Notes: generated from the sequence alone by a model not told the origin. A DNA stretch of 23,448 bases from CAYRGQ01 sp964423925 (GCA_964423925.1 CAYRGQ010000047.1:1-23448), one strand, 5' to 3'. Counted from the stretch's first letter, positions 1-8,587 are shown. Program-made: numbers and translations.

Positions 1-259
1 TCGCGATACGATATTGGCAACCCATACACAGAACGCGATAGCACTGGAATCGTATAATCCAAACTACATAGGAGGCGATATCAACGGTGGCGTCATTAAC
101 CTCGCACAGTTGGTTAATCGTCCAGCGTTGCGCTTTTCCCCTTATCGAACTTCAGCAAAAGGAGTTTATATTTGCTCCGCCTCTACTCCTCCGGGTGGTG
201 GCGTACACGGTATGGCGGGTTACCACGCGGCCGTGCAAACACTCAGGGATTTGTTTTAG
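1..259 (+). CDS. C-terminal end of an NAD(P)/FAD-dependent oxidoreductase, phytoene-dehydrogenase-like (partial, 5' end outside window)
   Basis: The reading frame is open from the left edge (first whole codon at base 2) to a TAG at 257-259, so only about the last 85 residues are visible. They contain the YNPNYIGGDINGG segment and the STPPGGGVHGMAGYHAA segment, which I recognise as the C-terminal FAD/substrate-side region of COG1233-type phytoene-dehydrogenase-related flavoproteins. The Rossmann N-terminus that would prove FAD binding lies outside the window. An ATG at 14 is internal and not a plausible start, because the homologous sequence continues upstream of it. Members of this group oxidise, desaturate or isomerise hydrophobic substrates; the substrate here cannot be read. 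The next gene starts 19 bases downstream in the same direction, so co-transcription is likely. Confidence 0.75.
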   Translation, partial: RDTILATHTQNAIALESYNPNYIGGDINGGVINLAQLVNRPALRFSPYRTSAKGVYICSASTPPGGGVHGMAGYHAAVQTLRDLF

Positions 260-278
260 CCTATAGCGCAAAATCAGA

Positions 279-1526
279 ATGATGTTTTTAAAACGCAAGC
301 TAACAGAAGATTGGGCCGTCGTAGCCATGGGGTTTATCCTTATTTTAGTCGCCGTGTGGGGCATGACGATTCCCATGCCGGCATATAAATGGGCAGACGG
401 TGAATCGCTGGGTGGCTTGTTGGCGGGCGCTAATTTGCAACGCGTTGCCGGGCAGTTTGCGCTGTCCTATGCATTGGTGATTGCCGGAGCGGCTTTGACC
501 GGCAACCCGATTCGGCCGCAGTTGCTGGGTTTTCCCCTCGTATTCGCACTTACCGTCGTGGCACTGTTGCTGGCCGGGAACCGTTTTTTGAACGATTTGG
601 GGTTAGAAGCGGTCATTTTTGGGCTGTTTATCGGATTGATTGTCCGTAACCTATTTCGTCTGCCCGACTGGTTTAGGCGGTCGCTCAATGCCGAAATGCT
701 GGTGAAAGTGGGATTGGTACTGTTAGGTACCAGCGTGATTTTTTCGGATATTTTGCGGGCCGGCTCGCTCGGTTTGGTGCAGTCGTTAATTGTCGTGCTT
801 TCGGTATGGTATTTTGCGTTTTGGCTTTGCCGCAAGTTGGGTGTAGACGACGAGCTGACGATGATGATATCCAGTGCGGTTTCCATTTGTGGGGTGTCGG
901 CGGCGATTGCTACATCGGGCGCCATCAAGGGCGACTCAAAAAAGCTATCTTACGTCGTGTCTATGGTGCTGATTACTGCTATTCCCATGATGATTGGCTT
1001 GCCCTATTTGGCCAAGTTGATCGGGCTGTCCGAAGAGGTAACTGGCGCATGGCTGGGTGGCAGTATCGATACGACGGGGGCCGTGGTGGCGTCAGGAAGC
1101 CTGGTGGGCGAACGGGCACTGGAGATCAGCACGATTGTCAAGTTCTCGCAAAACGTGCTGCTGGGTATCGCAGCACTGGCCATATCTATTTACTGGACGT
1201 ATCGGGGTACTCCTACGGCTAGTCAGGTCGAAAAGCCCGGACTCGGCGTAATTTGGGAACGTTTCCCGAAATTTGTCATCGGCTTCATCGCGGCCTCGTT
1301 GTTATTTTCCTTTGCGCTTCAGCCGGACACCGTCGCCCAGGTTAAAGGCGGAATCAAAAGCATCCAAGGCTTATGGTTCGCGCTGGCATTCACGAGTATC
1401 GGTCTGGAGACAAACTTCAAGGAATTGTTTGGCAACAACAATGCTAAGCCCTTCCTCGCGTTTCTGACGGCTCAACTCTTCAACGTGCTGGTGACGCTGG
1501 CCGTAGCTTTGTGGCTGTTCGGTTAA
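279..1526 (+). CDS. YeiH/UPF0324-family putative sulfate exporter, multi-pass inner-membrane protein
   Basis: The 415-residue protein is almost wholly hydrophobic, with about ten membrane helices. It carries conserved-looking inter-helix blocks at CGVSAAIA (204-211), GGSIDTTGAVVASG (260-273) and KFSQNVLLG (288-296). This arrangement matches the YeiH/UPF0324 family, annotated as putative sulfate exporters, although transport has been shown for few members. The sequence at 260-296 differs from the gamma-proteobacterial pattern I remember (HEVAQVVAAG, KM.RVM) and fits a separate Bacteroidota/Planctomycetota branch, so the substrate may differ. Two ATGs stand in tandem at 279 and 282; the first is taken. 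Family assignment is strong; substrate is uncertain. The gene converges with the next one, leaving 55 bases between the stop codons and no obvious terminator. Confidence 0.8.
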   Translation: MMFLKRKLTEDWAVVAMGFILILVAVWGMTIPMPAYKWADGESLGGLLAGANLQRVAGQFALSYALVIAGAALTGNPIRPQLLGFPLVFALTVVALLLAGNRFLNDLGLEAVIFGLFIGLIVRNLFRLPDWFRRSLNAEMLVKVGLVLLGTSVIFSDILRAGSLGLVQSLIVVLSVWYFAFWLCRKLGVDDELTMMISSAVSICGVSAAIATSGAIKGDSKKLSYVVSMVLITAIPMMIGLPYLAKLIGLSEEVTGAWLGGSIDTTGAVVASGSLVGERALEISTIVKFSQNVLLGIAALAISIYWTYRGTPTASQVEKPGLGVIWERFPKFVIGFIAASLLFSFALQPDTVAQVKGGIKSIQGLWFALAFTSIGLETNFKELFGNNNAKPFLAFLTAQLFNVLVTLAVALWLFG

Positions 1527-1581
1527 CTCGTTCCGTTGGCTTCCGATTCTTGCCGAACTGCGTGCACGATCCCAGTCCAGA

Positions 1582-4500
1582 CTAGCGGAGCGGATGCTCG
1601 GCTAGTATTTCCTCTACCGTATAAAGCGTTCGCTTGCCCTCCGTGGCTTGGCGCACCGCGTTGACCTGGCTTGCCGATATCGGAGTTCCTTCGTTCCCAA
1701 AAGAGTTTTTTACATAGGTGAGCACCGCGGCCACTTCCTCGTCGTTCAAAAGTCCTCCAAAAGGCGTCATCGGCACATGCCCTGGATATTCCTTGCCGGA
1801 CACCTCGATCGGTCCCTGCAACCCTTTTAATGTAATCTTTATCAGGCGCTCGTCATCGTCCAGTACCCAGCGGGTGTCCGTCAGTGGCGGAAAACCGGAA
1901 GCATCCAGGCCTTTGCCGTCTGCCTGGTGGCAGGTGACGCAAAATCCTTCGCGATTATAAATCAGCTGGCCCTTTTTGTATTGCTCCAGCGCCGGGCCCG
2001 TTAGATGGGTGGCGAGCACTTCGGGTTCGTCATTATTTGCGGATGCCTCGCCCGTGAGTCGGCTGAGGATCGCTTCGTAGGTGTTTGCCGTCCAGTCGTC
2101 CACGCCTTTCTGCGTTATGCGCGAGACCACAGGCAATGCTTGTTCGCGGGGCAGCCAGGATGCGGCTACGAGAGCTTCCAGGCGTACGCGCCCACTTTCA
2201 TCGTTGGCAGCTTGTTCCAAGAGGCTAGCCTGATCAGCAACCAGATGTCCCACATAGCGCAAGACCCGAACGGCTGCCGTACGGACGCGGTGATCCTTCG
2301 CGTCAAACAACAACCGACGCAGCAAAGGCTCGTCTACCTGATTGAGCCCCCAACTCACCCATAAGCCTTCGAGCAGTTGGTGTTCGTAGCGCGGATCGGT
2401 ACTGTCCAGTCCAGCTATCCAAGTAGATAGGTGTGCCAACACTTCCTTAGCGTCGCGCTCACGAAGTTCGCGGCGTGTCCGATGCCGGATGCCATCCTCA
2501 GGGAGCTTTAAATTGTCAAAAAGCGCTTCGATGCTTGCGCCCGCAACGGGGACGGATTCCACCAAGGGGCGAGCGGGGTAGGTGATGCGGTATACCCGTC
2601 CGTGGGTGTGGTCGCGCAAGGGATCGCGCTGGTTGTGCTGCATGTGCCCAATGAGTATGTTATGCCAGTCGATAATGTATAACGAACCGTCTGGCGCGAA
2701 CTCCATATCCACGGGTCGGAAATTCGTATCTTCTGACCACAGCAAATCTTGTCGGTGCCAACTCCGATAGCCCGTCCCTTCGTCCATAACAACATGCTGC
2801 TTGGTGCCTAGGAAACCAATCGTGTTGTTGATTATCATGTCGCCCTGTACTTCTTCTGGAAAATGCCGGCTCGATATAAACATGAGCCCCGAAGTGGGCC
2901 GCACTTTGTGCCGGTCTTCGATCAGGTTTCTGGATTTCGGCGAGCCTACGCCGTAGGTGGGCTTAATGGAACCCGGCATCATCCAGCTGACGTCTGGGCC
3001 GGAGGTTTCGGCGTAAAAATTCTGGCCCCACGCGTCGAACGCGATACCCCAGGGGTTCGGGATGGACAGCTGGGCTGTTGCTTCCAGTTTTTTCCGATTG
3101 GGTTCGTAGCGAAAGAATCCGCCGTTGGTAAGGCGTACCGGCCCGTAGGAGGTTTCGATGTCACTCAGCAAGAACACGCCCTGCCCCATATAGAATGCGC
3201 CCGAGGGATCGGAGGTGTAGGCGTGGTGTGCGTGGTGGGTGTCGTGGTCGTCGAACCCGCTGAGGATGATTTCACGTTTATCGGCTTTATGATCACCATC
3301 CGTATCCTGCAAAAGAATCATGTTCGTGCCTTGCGACACGTATACTCCGTGCTCGGTGATCTCAAAGCCCATGGGCAAGTGCAGTTTATCGGCAAATACC
3401 GTCTGTTTGTCGGCCCGGCCATCCCCATCGGTGTCTTCCAAGATGAGGATTTTGTCGTCGGGTTTGGGGTCGCCGGGCTTCCAATGGGGGTAGGAGGGCA
3501 TCGTGGCTACCCATAGCCGGCCAGCATTGTCAAAAGTCAGTTGTACGGGTTTCTTCAGGTCCGGAAATTCCGTTTCGGACGCAAAAAGTTCTATTTTATA
3601 GCCGGGAGCGGTTCGGAGTTGGTCTAGCGCTTCTTCGCCATAGCGGTAGTTCGGAACCCCTTCTGTCCCACTAGGTTGGTAGTTGGTTTCTACCTCGGGC
3701 AGCGGCAAGGTCAGTGCGTCGGCACTATCCAGGTCCATAGTTTCGCCCATGGCGGCTTTCCAAATGGCTTGGTCGCGGATGGCGGTCATTTCCCGTATCT
3801 TGGCGATTTCCGCAGGATAGTTGTCCGGGCCGAAAGGGTTATAGCGACGACCGAAGGCCTGTACGCCGTTGGGCATCTTGAAATCTTGTTTCCAAACCCA
3901 GTTCTTTTCCATAACCGCTTCATGGATGGCTGCGCGACGTTCGTCGTCAGCAGCCTTCCGCTTGCCAAAAATCTCGTCTGCCAGCAGTTTGGCAAACCGG
4001 GCGTAGCCGTCGTCATTCAGCTGGGATCCGTCGATAGTCAGTTCCTCGTTGTTGCGGGAAAACCATTTCTTTGTTGGCGAAAATACGTCCACGAAAGGTA
4101 TTTCGTGCTGGTTCGCCACCTCTTTCATCGCTTGCGTATAGCGCGATAGGTTTTCGTTTTCTTGCTTGCCATCGGGCAAATCGTACCGGTCAGAAAGGTC
4201 CTGGAAAGCAATGGGTGAGACGAGTACGAGTTGGGGTGACGAAGTGCCATTGTACTGTTGGGCTTTCGTATGCAGGATGAAGGCTTCGAGTTCGTCGCGA
4301 TACCGTTGTAGGCCGGCCTCGCCTTGGAAGGACTCGATGTATCCAAAAAACGCGATGATGATGTCAGGCTGATGGCGAGTTAGCCATTCGTCCGGGGTTT
4401 CCCAGTGTCCCTCCATGTGGGGATTGTGGGAAAGATCGGGGTGGAAACGCTCGGCACCTGGAAAGGCCCAAGGGGAGGGCCGACCGGAATGCGGCCTGAA

Positions 4501-4761
4501 TCCCGGGGTATTGCCGCCATCGCACATGTTGCGGATATAGAGGTTGTATTCGGGATAGCGAAGGTGCATTTCAGTCTCGAAATGGCCATACTCCATCATT
4601 CTGGACCCCAAGTTGTTGCCAATCAGTGTAATGCGGGTTTCCTTGGCAAGGGCTATCGGTTCGTTAGCTGGGGTGCAGCGGTAGCTCGCACCAACAATGA
4701 ACGCGATGCAGGTCCATGCAAGCACGCGGATAACGTTCGTTTTCAGCATTCTTTTCATCAT
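1582..4761 (-). CDS. Exported PVC-type heme-binding protein: SGNH-like domain, beta-propeller 'membrane-bound dehydrogenase' domain, HEAT region, C-terminal cytochrome c
   Basis: This 1059-residue protein has a hydrophobic export signal (about 10-26) ending near Cys29. The box before Cys29 (SYR) is not a classical lipobox, so a lipid anchor is possible but unproven. In order follow an SGNH-hydrolase-like domain (about 42-268); a beta-propeller of the Pirellula/Verrucomicrobium 'membrane-bound dehydrogenase' family (about 385-730) with two acidic DTDGD loops (443-447 and 486-490); a helical HEAT-like stretch (about 750-900); and a cytochrome c domain with heme motif CVTCH (941-945) and likely axial Met998. 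The architecture is that of PVC-type heme-binding CxxCH proteins, thought to act in the periplasm on sugars or glycans. The SGNH domain looks inactive: the Ser position reads GNN (48-50), the Asn position is Ile142 and the His position is Gln247. It is transcribed divergently from an MFS, ThuA and epimerase group. Domain calls are solid; substrate and reaction are unknown. Confidence 0.88.
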   Translation of the reverse strand: MMKRMLKTNVIRVLAWTCIAFIVGASYRCTPANEPIALAKETRITLIGNNLGSRMMEYGHFETEMHLRYPEYNLYIRNMCDGGNTPGFRPHSGRPSPWAFPGAERFHPDLSHNPHMEGHWETPDEWLTRHQPDIIIAFFGYIESFQGEAGLQRYRDELEAFILHTKAQQYNGTSSPQLVLVSPIAFQDLSDRYDLPDGKQENENLSRYTQAMKEVANQHEIPFVDVFSPTKKWFSRNNEELTIDGSQLNDDGYARFAKLLADEIFGKRKAADDERRAAIHEAVMEKNWVWKQDFKMPNGVQAFGRRYNPFGPDNYPAEIAKIREMTAIRDQAIWKAAMGETMDLDSADALTLPLPEVETNYQPSGTEGVPNYRYGEEALDQLRTAPGYKIELFASETEFPDLKKPVQLTFDNAGRLWVATMPSYPHWKPGDPKPDDKILILEDTDGDGRADKQTVFADKLHLPMGFEITEHGVYVSQGTNMILLQDTDGDHKADKREIILSGFDDHDTHHAHHAYTSDPSGAFYMGQGVFLLSDIETSYGPVRLTNGGFFRYEPNRKKLEATAQLSIPNPWGIAFDAWGQNFYAETSGPDVSWMMPGSIKPTYGVGSPKSRNLIEDRHKVRPTSGLMFISSRHFPEEVQGDMIINNTIGFLGTKQHVVMDEGTGYRSWHRQDLLWSEDTNFRPVDMEFAPDGSLYIIDWHNILIGHMQHNQRDPLRDHTHGRVYRITYPARPLVESVPVAGASIEALFDNLKLPEDGIRHRTRRELRERDAKEVLAHLSTWIAGLDSTDPRYEHQLLEGLWVSWGLNQVDEPLLRRLLFDAKDHRVRTAAVRVLRYVGHLVADQASLLEQAANDESGRVRLEALVAASWLPREQALPVVSRITQKGVDDWTANTYEAILSRLTGEASANNDEPEVLATHLTGPALEQYKKGQLIYNREGFCVTCHQADGKGLDASGFPPLTDTRWVLDDDERLIKITLKGLQGPIEVSGKEYPGHVPMTPFGGLLNDEEVAAVLTYVKNSFGNEGTPISASQVNAVRQATEGKRTLYTVEEILAEHPLR

Positions 4762-5207
4762 ACGGACTATAGGCTACTAAGCAGAAATTTATCTTGGTGG
4801 ACGCACGACGTAATGCGGGGACAGGTTATAATTCTCGTTATTCATGCAACCACGCTCAATAATAGGGAATAGTTTTGAATATCATTCGATTTAAAGTGTT
4901 TATTCGGGGAGGTGTCGCCTAGCGGTTAAATATAAGCGGTTGTTTGCCAGCAGTTTGCTTTTTTTGTTGTGGCGACATAGCAGGACGGTACAGGACACTT
5001 CGTTCGGGTCTATAGATATCTTTGTCTATGCGCGTTGCCGTGAAAAGAAGGCATTTTACCCGTATGTATCCAAAATGTTTCTTTACATCTTTCAGTTTTT
5101 TTAGATACGTTTGTAGCGTCGTTGCGGCCAACGGAAAGTAGTTGTAGCCGTATGACATGGGATATTAATCGCTAATTGGCCATTTTTCTAAAACCTATTA
5201 ATCAACT
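4762..5207. other. 446-bp divergent intergenic region between the heme protein and MFS genes
   Basis: This spacer must hold the promoters of both the minus-strand heme protein gene and the plus-strand transporter gene. A Bacteroidota-type -7 box, TATCTTTG, lies on the plus strand at 5017-5024, but no TTTG box stands at the right distance upstream and it would leave a leader of about 180 bases. A 79-codon minus-strand frame (4919-5158) has no recognisable family and no ribosome-binding site, so I do not call it a gene. No clear operator, RNA gene or terminator was found. Confidence 0.5.
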
Positions 5208-6446
5208 ATGACACCCGCTATTAACAGAACAGCTCTATTTAACGGATCATGCTTTGCCCTGATCACCACGGCGTTTACGTTCGCCATCCGGGCAGGTATT
5301 TTGCCGCAGCTCGGCGAGGAATTCAATTTAAGCGCCGAACAGTTAGGATTTATCAACTCGATGTGGTTTTTGGGCTTCCCCATTTCCATGATTATCGGTG
5401 GGTTGGTGTACCATTCCTTTGGCCCGGCTAATATCATGCGCGTGGCGTTGGTATCCCATACCTTAGGTATCTTATTGACGATCTATTCAGGTGGCTACAC
5501 CGGATTGCTTATTTCGACACTGTTTATCGGGTTTGGTAATGGGTGTACCGAGGCCGCTTGTAACCCGATGATCGCGGATATGTACCCGCAAAATAAGGTA
5601 GACAAGATGCTCAATCGGTTCCACATGTGGTTCCCTGGAGGCATATTGCTAGGTGCTGTTATTTCCAAAGTGATGGGTGATATCGGCGGGGTGCTAGGTC
5701 AGTGGCAAACACAGATGTGGGTGCTGATGATCCCAACGGTTATCTATGCTGTTTTGTTCTATGGCAAAACCTTCCCCAAGCCAAAGTTGGAAGGAATGAC
5801 ATCGCTGTCTCAAAACCTAAAAGCCATGCTTGGCCCCACGTTCCTCTTCCTATTTGTGGCAATGGCCCTGACGGCTATTTCAGAATTCGGCCCCAATCAG
5901 TGGGTGTCTGTAATCATGAGCCAGAGCGGAGCTGATGCAATGCTGATTTTGGCACTTACGACCGGTGTGATGGCCGTAGCTAGGTACTTCGCAGGCCCGG
6001 TGGTCAAGCTGTTCGGTCAAACTGGTATTCTGTTGGGTGGCGCGATATTAACGACGATCGGAATCTATATGTTCAGTGTCGTCACTGGCCCAATTGCATA
6101 TTTGGCGGCTGTTATCTTCGCTTTGGGTGTTGGCTATTTCTGGCCTACGATGGTTGGCGCGGCCGCTTACCGAGTGCCGTTGAGCGGTGCCTTGGGCATG
6201 TCTGTAATCGGTGGCGTGGGGATGTTTTCTACGGCTATTTTCCAACCCATCATCGGCGGATGGATCGACAGCGCGCGTGCAGAAAACATCGCGGCAGGCC
6301 TTTCCGGATCTGCTTTGGAATTAGCCACAGGCCAAGCTGCCCTGTCTAAGATGGTGACGTTCCCGGTTATCCTGATCGTCCTGTTTATCATTTTCTTCTT
6401 TTGGCAGAAGAATAAAAAATACGACAACGCCGAACCGGAAGTTTAA
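5208..6446 (+). CDS. MFS transporter, FHS-like sugar permease
   Basis: The 412-residue protein has the twelve-helix pattern of the major facilitator superfamily and ends in a short charged tail (FWQKNKKYDN). The segment GNGCTEAACNPMIADMYP (110-127), in helix 4 and the following loop, resembles the NP-x-x-A-x-x-Y signature region of fucose/glucose/galactose:H+ symporters (FHS family), which favours a sugar or sugar-derivative substrate. No signal peptide is needed. It heads a plus-strand group with the ThuA lipoprotein (122 bp downstream) and the ketose epimerase, and its start faces the heme protein gene. I infer that it brings the product of the periplasmic proteins into the cell; the sequence itself supports only 'MFS, sugar-type'. 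Confidence 0.82.
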   Translation: MTPAINRTALFNGSCFALITTAFTFAIRAGILPQLGEEFNLSAEQLGFINSMWFLGFPISMIIGGLVYHSFGPANIMRVALVSHTLGILLTIYSGGYTGLLISTLFIGFGNGCTEAACNPMIADMYPQNKVDKMLNRFHMWFPGGILLGAVISKVMGDIGGVLGQWQTQMWVLMIPTVIYAVLFYGKTFPKPKLEGMTSLSQNLKAMLGPTFLFLFVAMALTAISEFGPNQWVSVIMSQSGADAMLILALTTGVMAVARYFAGPVVKLFGQTGILLGGAILTTIGIYMFSVVTGPIAYLAAVIFALGVGYFWPTMVGAAAYRVPLSGALGMSVIGGVGMFSTAIFQPIIGGWIDSARAENIAAGLSGSALELATGQAALSKMVTFPVILIVLFIIFFFWQKNKKYDNAEPEV

Positions 6447-6478
6447 TATTTCGGTAGTGCGGTAACCAATTGATGCGT

Positions 6479-6520
6479 GTAGTCTCTTTGCTCCTAAACG
6501 AAGGCTGGTGAAGAGACTAC
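6479..6520. repeat. 10-bp perfect inverted repeat in the transporter-ThuA spacer
   Basis: The arms GTAGTCTCTT (6479-6488) and AAGAGACTAC (6511-6520) pair perfectly around a 22-base loop. It starts 32 bases after the transporter stop codon and ends 48 bases before the ThuA start. There is no T-run after the 3' arm, so it is not a standard intrinsic terminator. It could be an operator, an mRNA-stabilising hairpin that sets transporter versus ThuA levels, or a partial terminator. Confidence 0.5.
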
Positions 6521-6568
6521 GTGCTTTCATACCCTCGGGTTTAACGAACCTAATCAAGACTCAACGAG

Positions 6569-7603
6569 ATGAAAAAGTTATTTTCCATATCCACTTTGCT
6601 GCTGGTGACGCTGGTGGCGCTGGCCTGTAGTTCGGCTCCGGACAACGCTGTCTTGGAAGATGAGCGCTGGGTGACCTATGTCGGCGACTCTGGTCCCGGC
6701 AAAGGCAAGCATATCGTGATGATTAGTGGGGATGAAGAATATCGCTCCGAAGAGGCATTGCCCATGCTGGCGCAGATTCTTGCAGAGAACTTTGGCTTCA
6801 CGACCACGGTGCTTTTCGCAACCGATTCGGTGACCTGCGAAATCGATGCAAACGAACAGGGCTATATTCCCGGACTGTCGAACCTCGAAACGGCCGACCT
6901 GATGGTCATTTCCACGCGTTTCCGCGAGTTGCCTGCGGAAGACATGCAATACGTGGATGCCTACCTAAAAGCGGGTAAGCCCGTCGTTGGGCTGCGCACG
7001 GCCACACATGCGTTTCATTACTCGCGCAATCCGAACGACCCGTATGCCATGTACGGTTTCGCCAGTAACGTTCCGGGCTGGGAAGGCGGTTTTGGGAAAG
7101 TGGTTCTTGGAGAGACCTGGATCGCGCACCACGGCATCCATGGCGAGGAAGGCACGCGCGCCGCGCCGGTGGGTGATGGGGTTGACAGCCCAATCTTGAA
7201 CGGCGTCTCCGACATCTGGGGCCCTACCGATGTGTATACGGTCGGCGACTTGGCCGGAGCTACGGTGCTGCTTCTGGGGAAATCAACCAGTGGTATGACG
7301 GCCGATGCACCCAACAACGAGGAAAAAGAAGCCTTGCCTATCGCCTGGACACGTGAGTACCAAGTACCCGATGGGCAGCGAGGAAAAGCGTTTACCACGA
7401 CTATGGGCGCATCCGTAGACTTTGTAAGTGAAGACCTGCGCCGGCTGTTCGTGAACGCTTGCCTATGGGCGGTGGGTCTTGAGAACGAAATTCCCGAGCG
7501 AGCGAACGTGGATTATATTACACCATACGAGCCGACCATGTTCGGGTTCGATAGCTTTGTGAAGGGCAAGCGCCCGCACGATTACAAACTTCCGACAAAG
7601 TAG
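6569..7603 (+). CDS. ThuA-domain lipoprotein (trehalose-utilisation-like)
   Basis: The 344-residue protein begins with a lipoprotein signal ending LVALAC, giving lipidated Cys20 and a periplasmic or surface location. From about residue 47 it follows the ThuA fold (class I glutamine-amidotransferase-like). Visible pieces are a KHIVMISGDEEYRSEEAL strand-turn (47-64), ADLMVISTRFRELP (109-122), the family hallmark PVVGLRTATHAFHY (138-151), and a GKVVLGETWIAHHG segment further on. ThuA proteins take part in utilisation of trehalose and related disaccharides, apparently at the 3-keto-sugar stage, but the reaction is poorly defined. It sits 32 bp upstream of the ketose epimerase and 122 bp downstream of the sugar permease, which supports a sugar role. 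Family call is firm; substrate is unknown. Confidence 0.85.
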   Translation: MKKLFSISTLLLVTLVALACSSAPDNAVLEDERWVTYVGDSGPGKGKHIVMISGDEEYRSEEALPMLAQILAENFGFTTTVLFATDSVTCEIDANEQGYIPGLSNLETADLMVISTRFRELPAEDMQYVDAYLKAGKPVVGLRTATHAFHYSRNPNDPYAMYGFASNVPGWEGGFGKVVLGETWIAHHGIHGEEGTRAAPVGDGVDSPILNGVSDIWGPTDVYTVGDLAGATVLLLGKSTSGMTADAPNNEEKEALPIAWTREYQVPDGQRGKAFTTTMGASVDFVSEDLRRLFVNACLWAVGLENEIPERANVDYITPYEPTMFGFDSFVKGKRPHDYKLPTK

Positions 7604-7635
7604 GGGCGCGTTTGCCCATGTAAACTGAGAATACG

Positions 7636-8481
7636 ATGAAATTAGGAGTAAATACGTTTTTGCTGACGTCCCCCTTTACCACGGAGAGCATAGCTGTTTT
7701 GGAGCAGTTCAAAGCCTGGGGCGTGGATGGCGTGGAAATAGCCCTCGAAGATACTGCCCACGTAGACCCGGTGATCATCAAGAAGGCTTTGGATGAATTG
7801 GAGTTGGAATGTATGTCCATTTGCGCGGCAATGGGGCCGGGGCGTGATTTGCGGGGTACCGCTGAGGAGCAACGCAACGCGCTGGAGTATATCTATGGGG
7901 CTATGGAAACCATGGCCGCTTTGGAATGCCCCGTATTAGTTGGTCCGCTGTATTCGGCTGTTGGCCGGGCAGAGTCAACGCCCTCCGATGTCTACAAACG
8001 CCAGTGGGATACCGTGGTTGAACACCTGAAAGACATCGGCTCGCGCGCTGAATCGTTAGGCGTAAGCGTGGCCATTGAACCCCTTAATCGCTACGAAACT
8101 GATTTTATCAATACAAGTGCTCGAGCAGTAGAGCTCGTGGAAGCGGTAGGAAATCGGGCCGTCGGGATTCTATTGGATACCTATCACATGAATATTGAGG
8201 AGAAGGATCAAGCGAAGGCGATTGCTACGGCAGGCAAGCATTTGCTCCATGTGCACGCCTGTGGATGCGATCGCGGTGCACCAGGCGGAGATCACATCAA
8301 CTGGGACGGGATTCGTGATGCGCTACAGGCTGTTGAGTATTCGGGCGGCTTGGTCATCGAATCCTTCACCCCTGATGTCAAGGTCGTGGCGAAAGCCGCT
8401 TCGATTTGGCGTGATGTCGAACCCTCCCAAGAAGCCATCGCGGTGAAGGGCTTGGCCTTTTTGCGTTCCAAATTTGCTTAG
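7636..8481 (+). CDS. TIM-barrel ketose 3-epimerase, D-tagatose/D-psicose 3-epimerase-like
   Basis: The 281-residue cytoplasmic protein belongs to the AP-endonuclease-2-like TIM-barrel superfamily (sugar phosphate isomerase/epimerase). Metal ligands and acid/base residues are all present: Glu148 (in AIEPLNRYE), Asp181 (LLDTYHMN), His207 (HVHACG) and Glu242 (VIESF). These equal Glu152, Asp185, His211 and Glu246 of the characterised Pseudomonas cichorii D-tagatose 3-epimerase with a constant offset of four. The substrate-contact residues Glu154, His184 and Arg213 are kept too. The motif AAMGPGRDLRG (64-74) also fits. I therefore expect C-3 epimerisation of a free ketose or a ketose derivative. 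The start follows GAGAATACG, a weak Shine-Dalgarno. It is the last gene of the transporter, ThuA and epimerase set. Confidence 0.85.
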   Translation: MKLGVNTFLLTSPFTTESIAVLEQFKAWGVDGVEIALEDTAHVDPVIIKKALDELELECMSICAAMGPGRDLRGTAEEQRNALEYIYGAMETMAALECPVLVGPLYSAVGRAESTPSDVYKRQWDTVVEHLKDIGSRAESLGVSVAIEPLNRYETDFINTSARAVELVEAVGNRAVGILLDTYHMNIEEKDQAKAIATAGKHLLHVHACGCDRGAPGGDHINWDGIRDALQAVEYSGGLVIESFTPDVKVVAKAASIWRDVEPSQEAIAVKGLAFLRSKFA

Positions 8482-8587
8482 CGAATCCGTTATTTCGTGT
8501 CGTAGGTAGGGAAATTTTCCCTGCGGCATCCATTACCTTTCTTTGGGTATTGTCAGATTTAATGGAAATACGTACTATTGCGCTCAG

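Noticed and set aside
2863..3516. Long plus-strand frame (217 codons) opposite the heme protein gene; similar long antisense frames at 8686-9495 and 10189-10947
   Set aside because: Each lies fully antisense to a gene with clear family motifs and itself shows no domain, so they are shadows of codon bias.
4919..5158. 79-codon minus-strand frame in the large divergent spacer
   Set aside because: No recognisable family, no Shine-Dalgarno, no signal or domain pattern. It is the size expected by chance in a 446-bp gap.
7987..8004. Peptide DVYKRQ in the epimerase, which is the well-known translation of the Nextera transposon adapter and a common assembly artefact
   Set aside because: The bases read GATGTCTACAAACGCCAG, while the adapter is GATGTGTATAAGAGACAG. 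The codons differ at five positions and the reading frame and active site continue normally on both sides, so this is genuine sequence with a chance peptide match.
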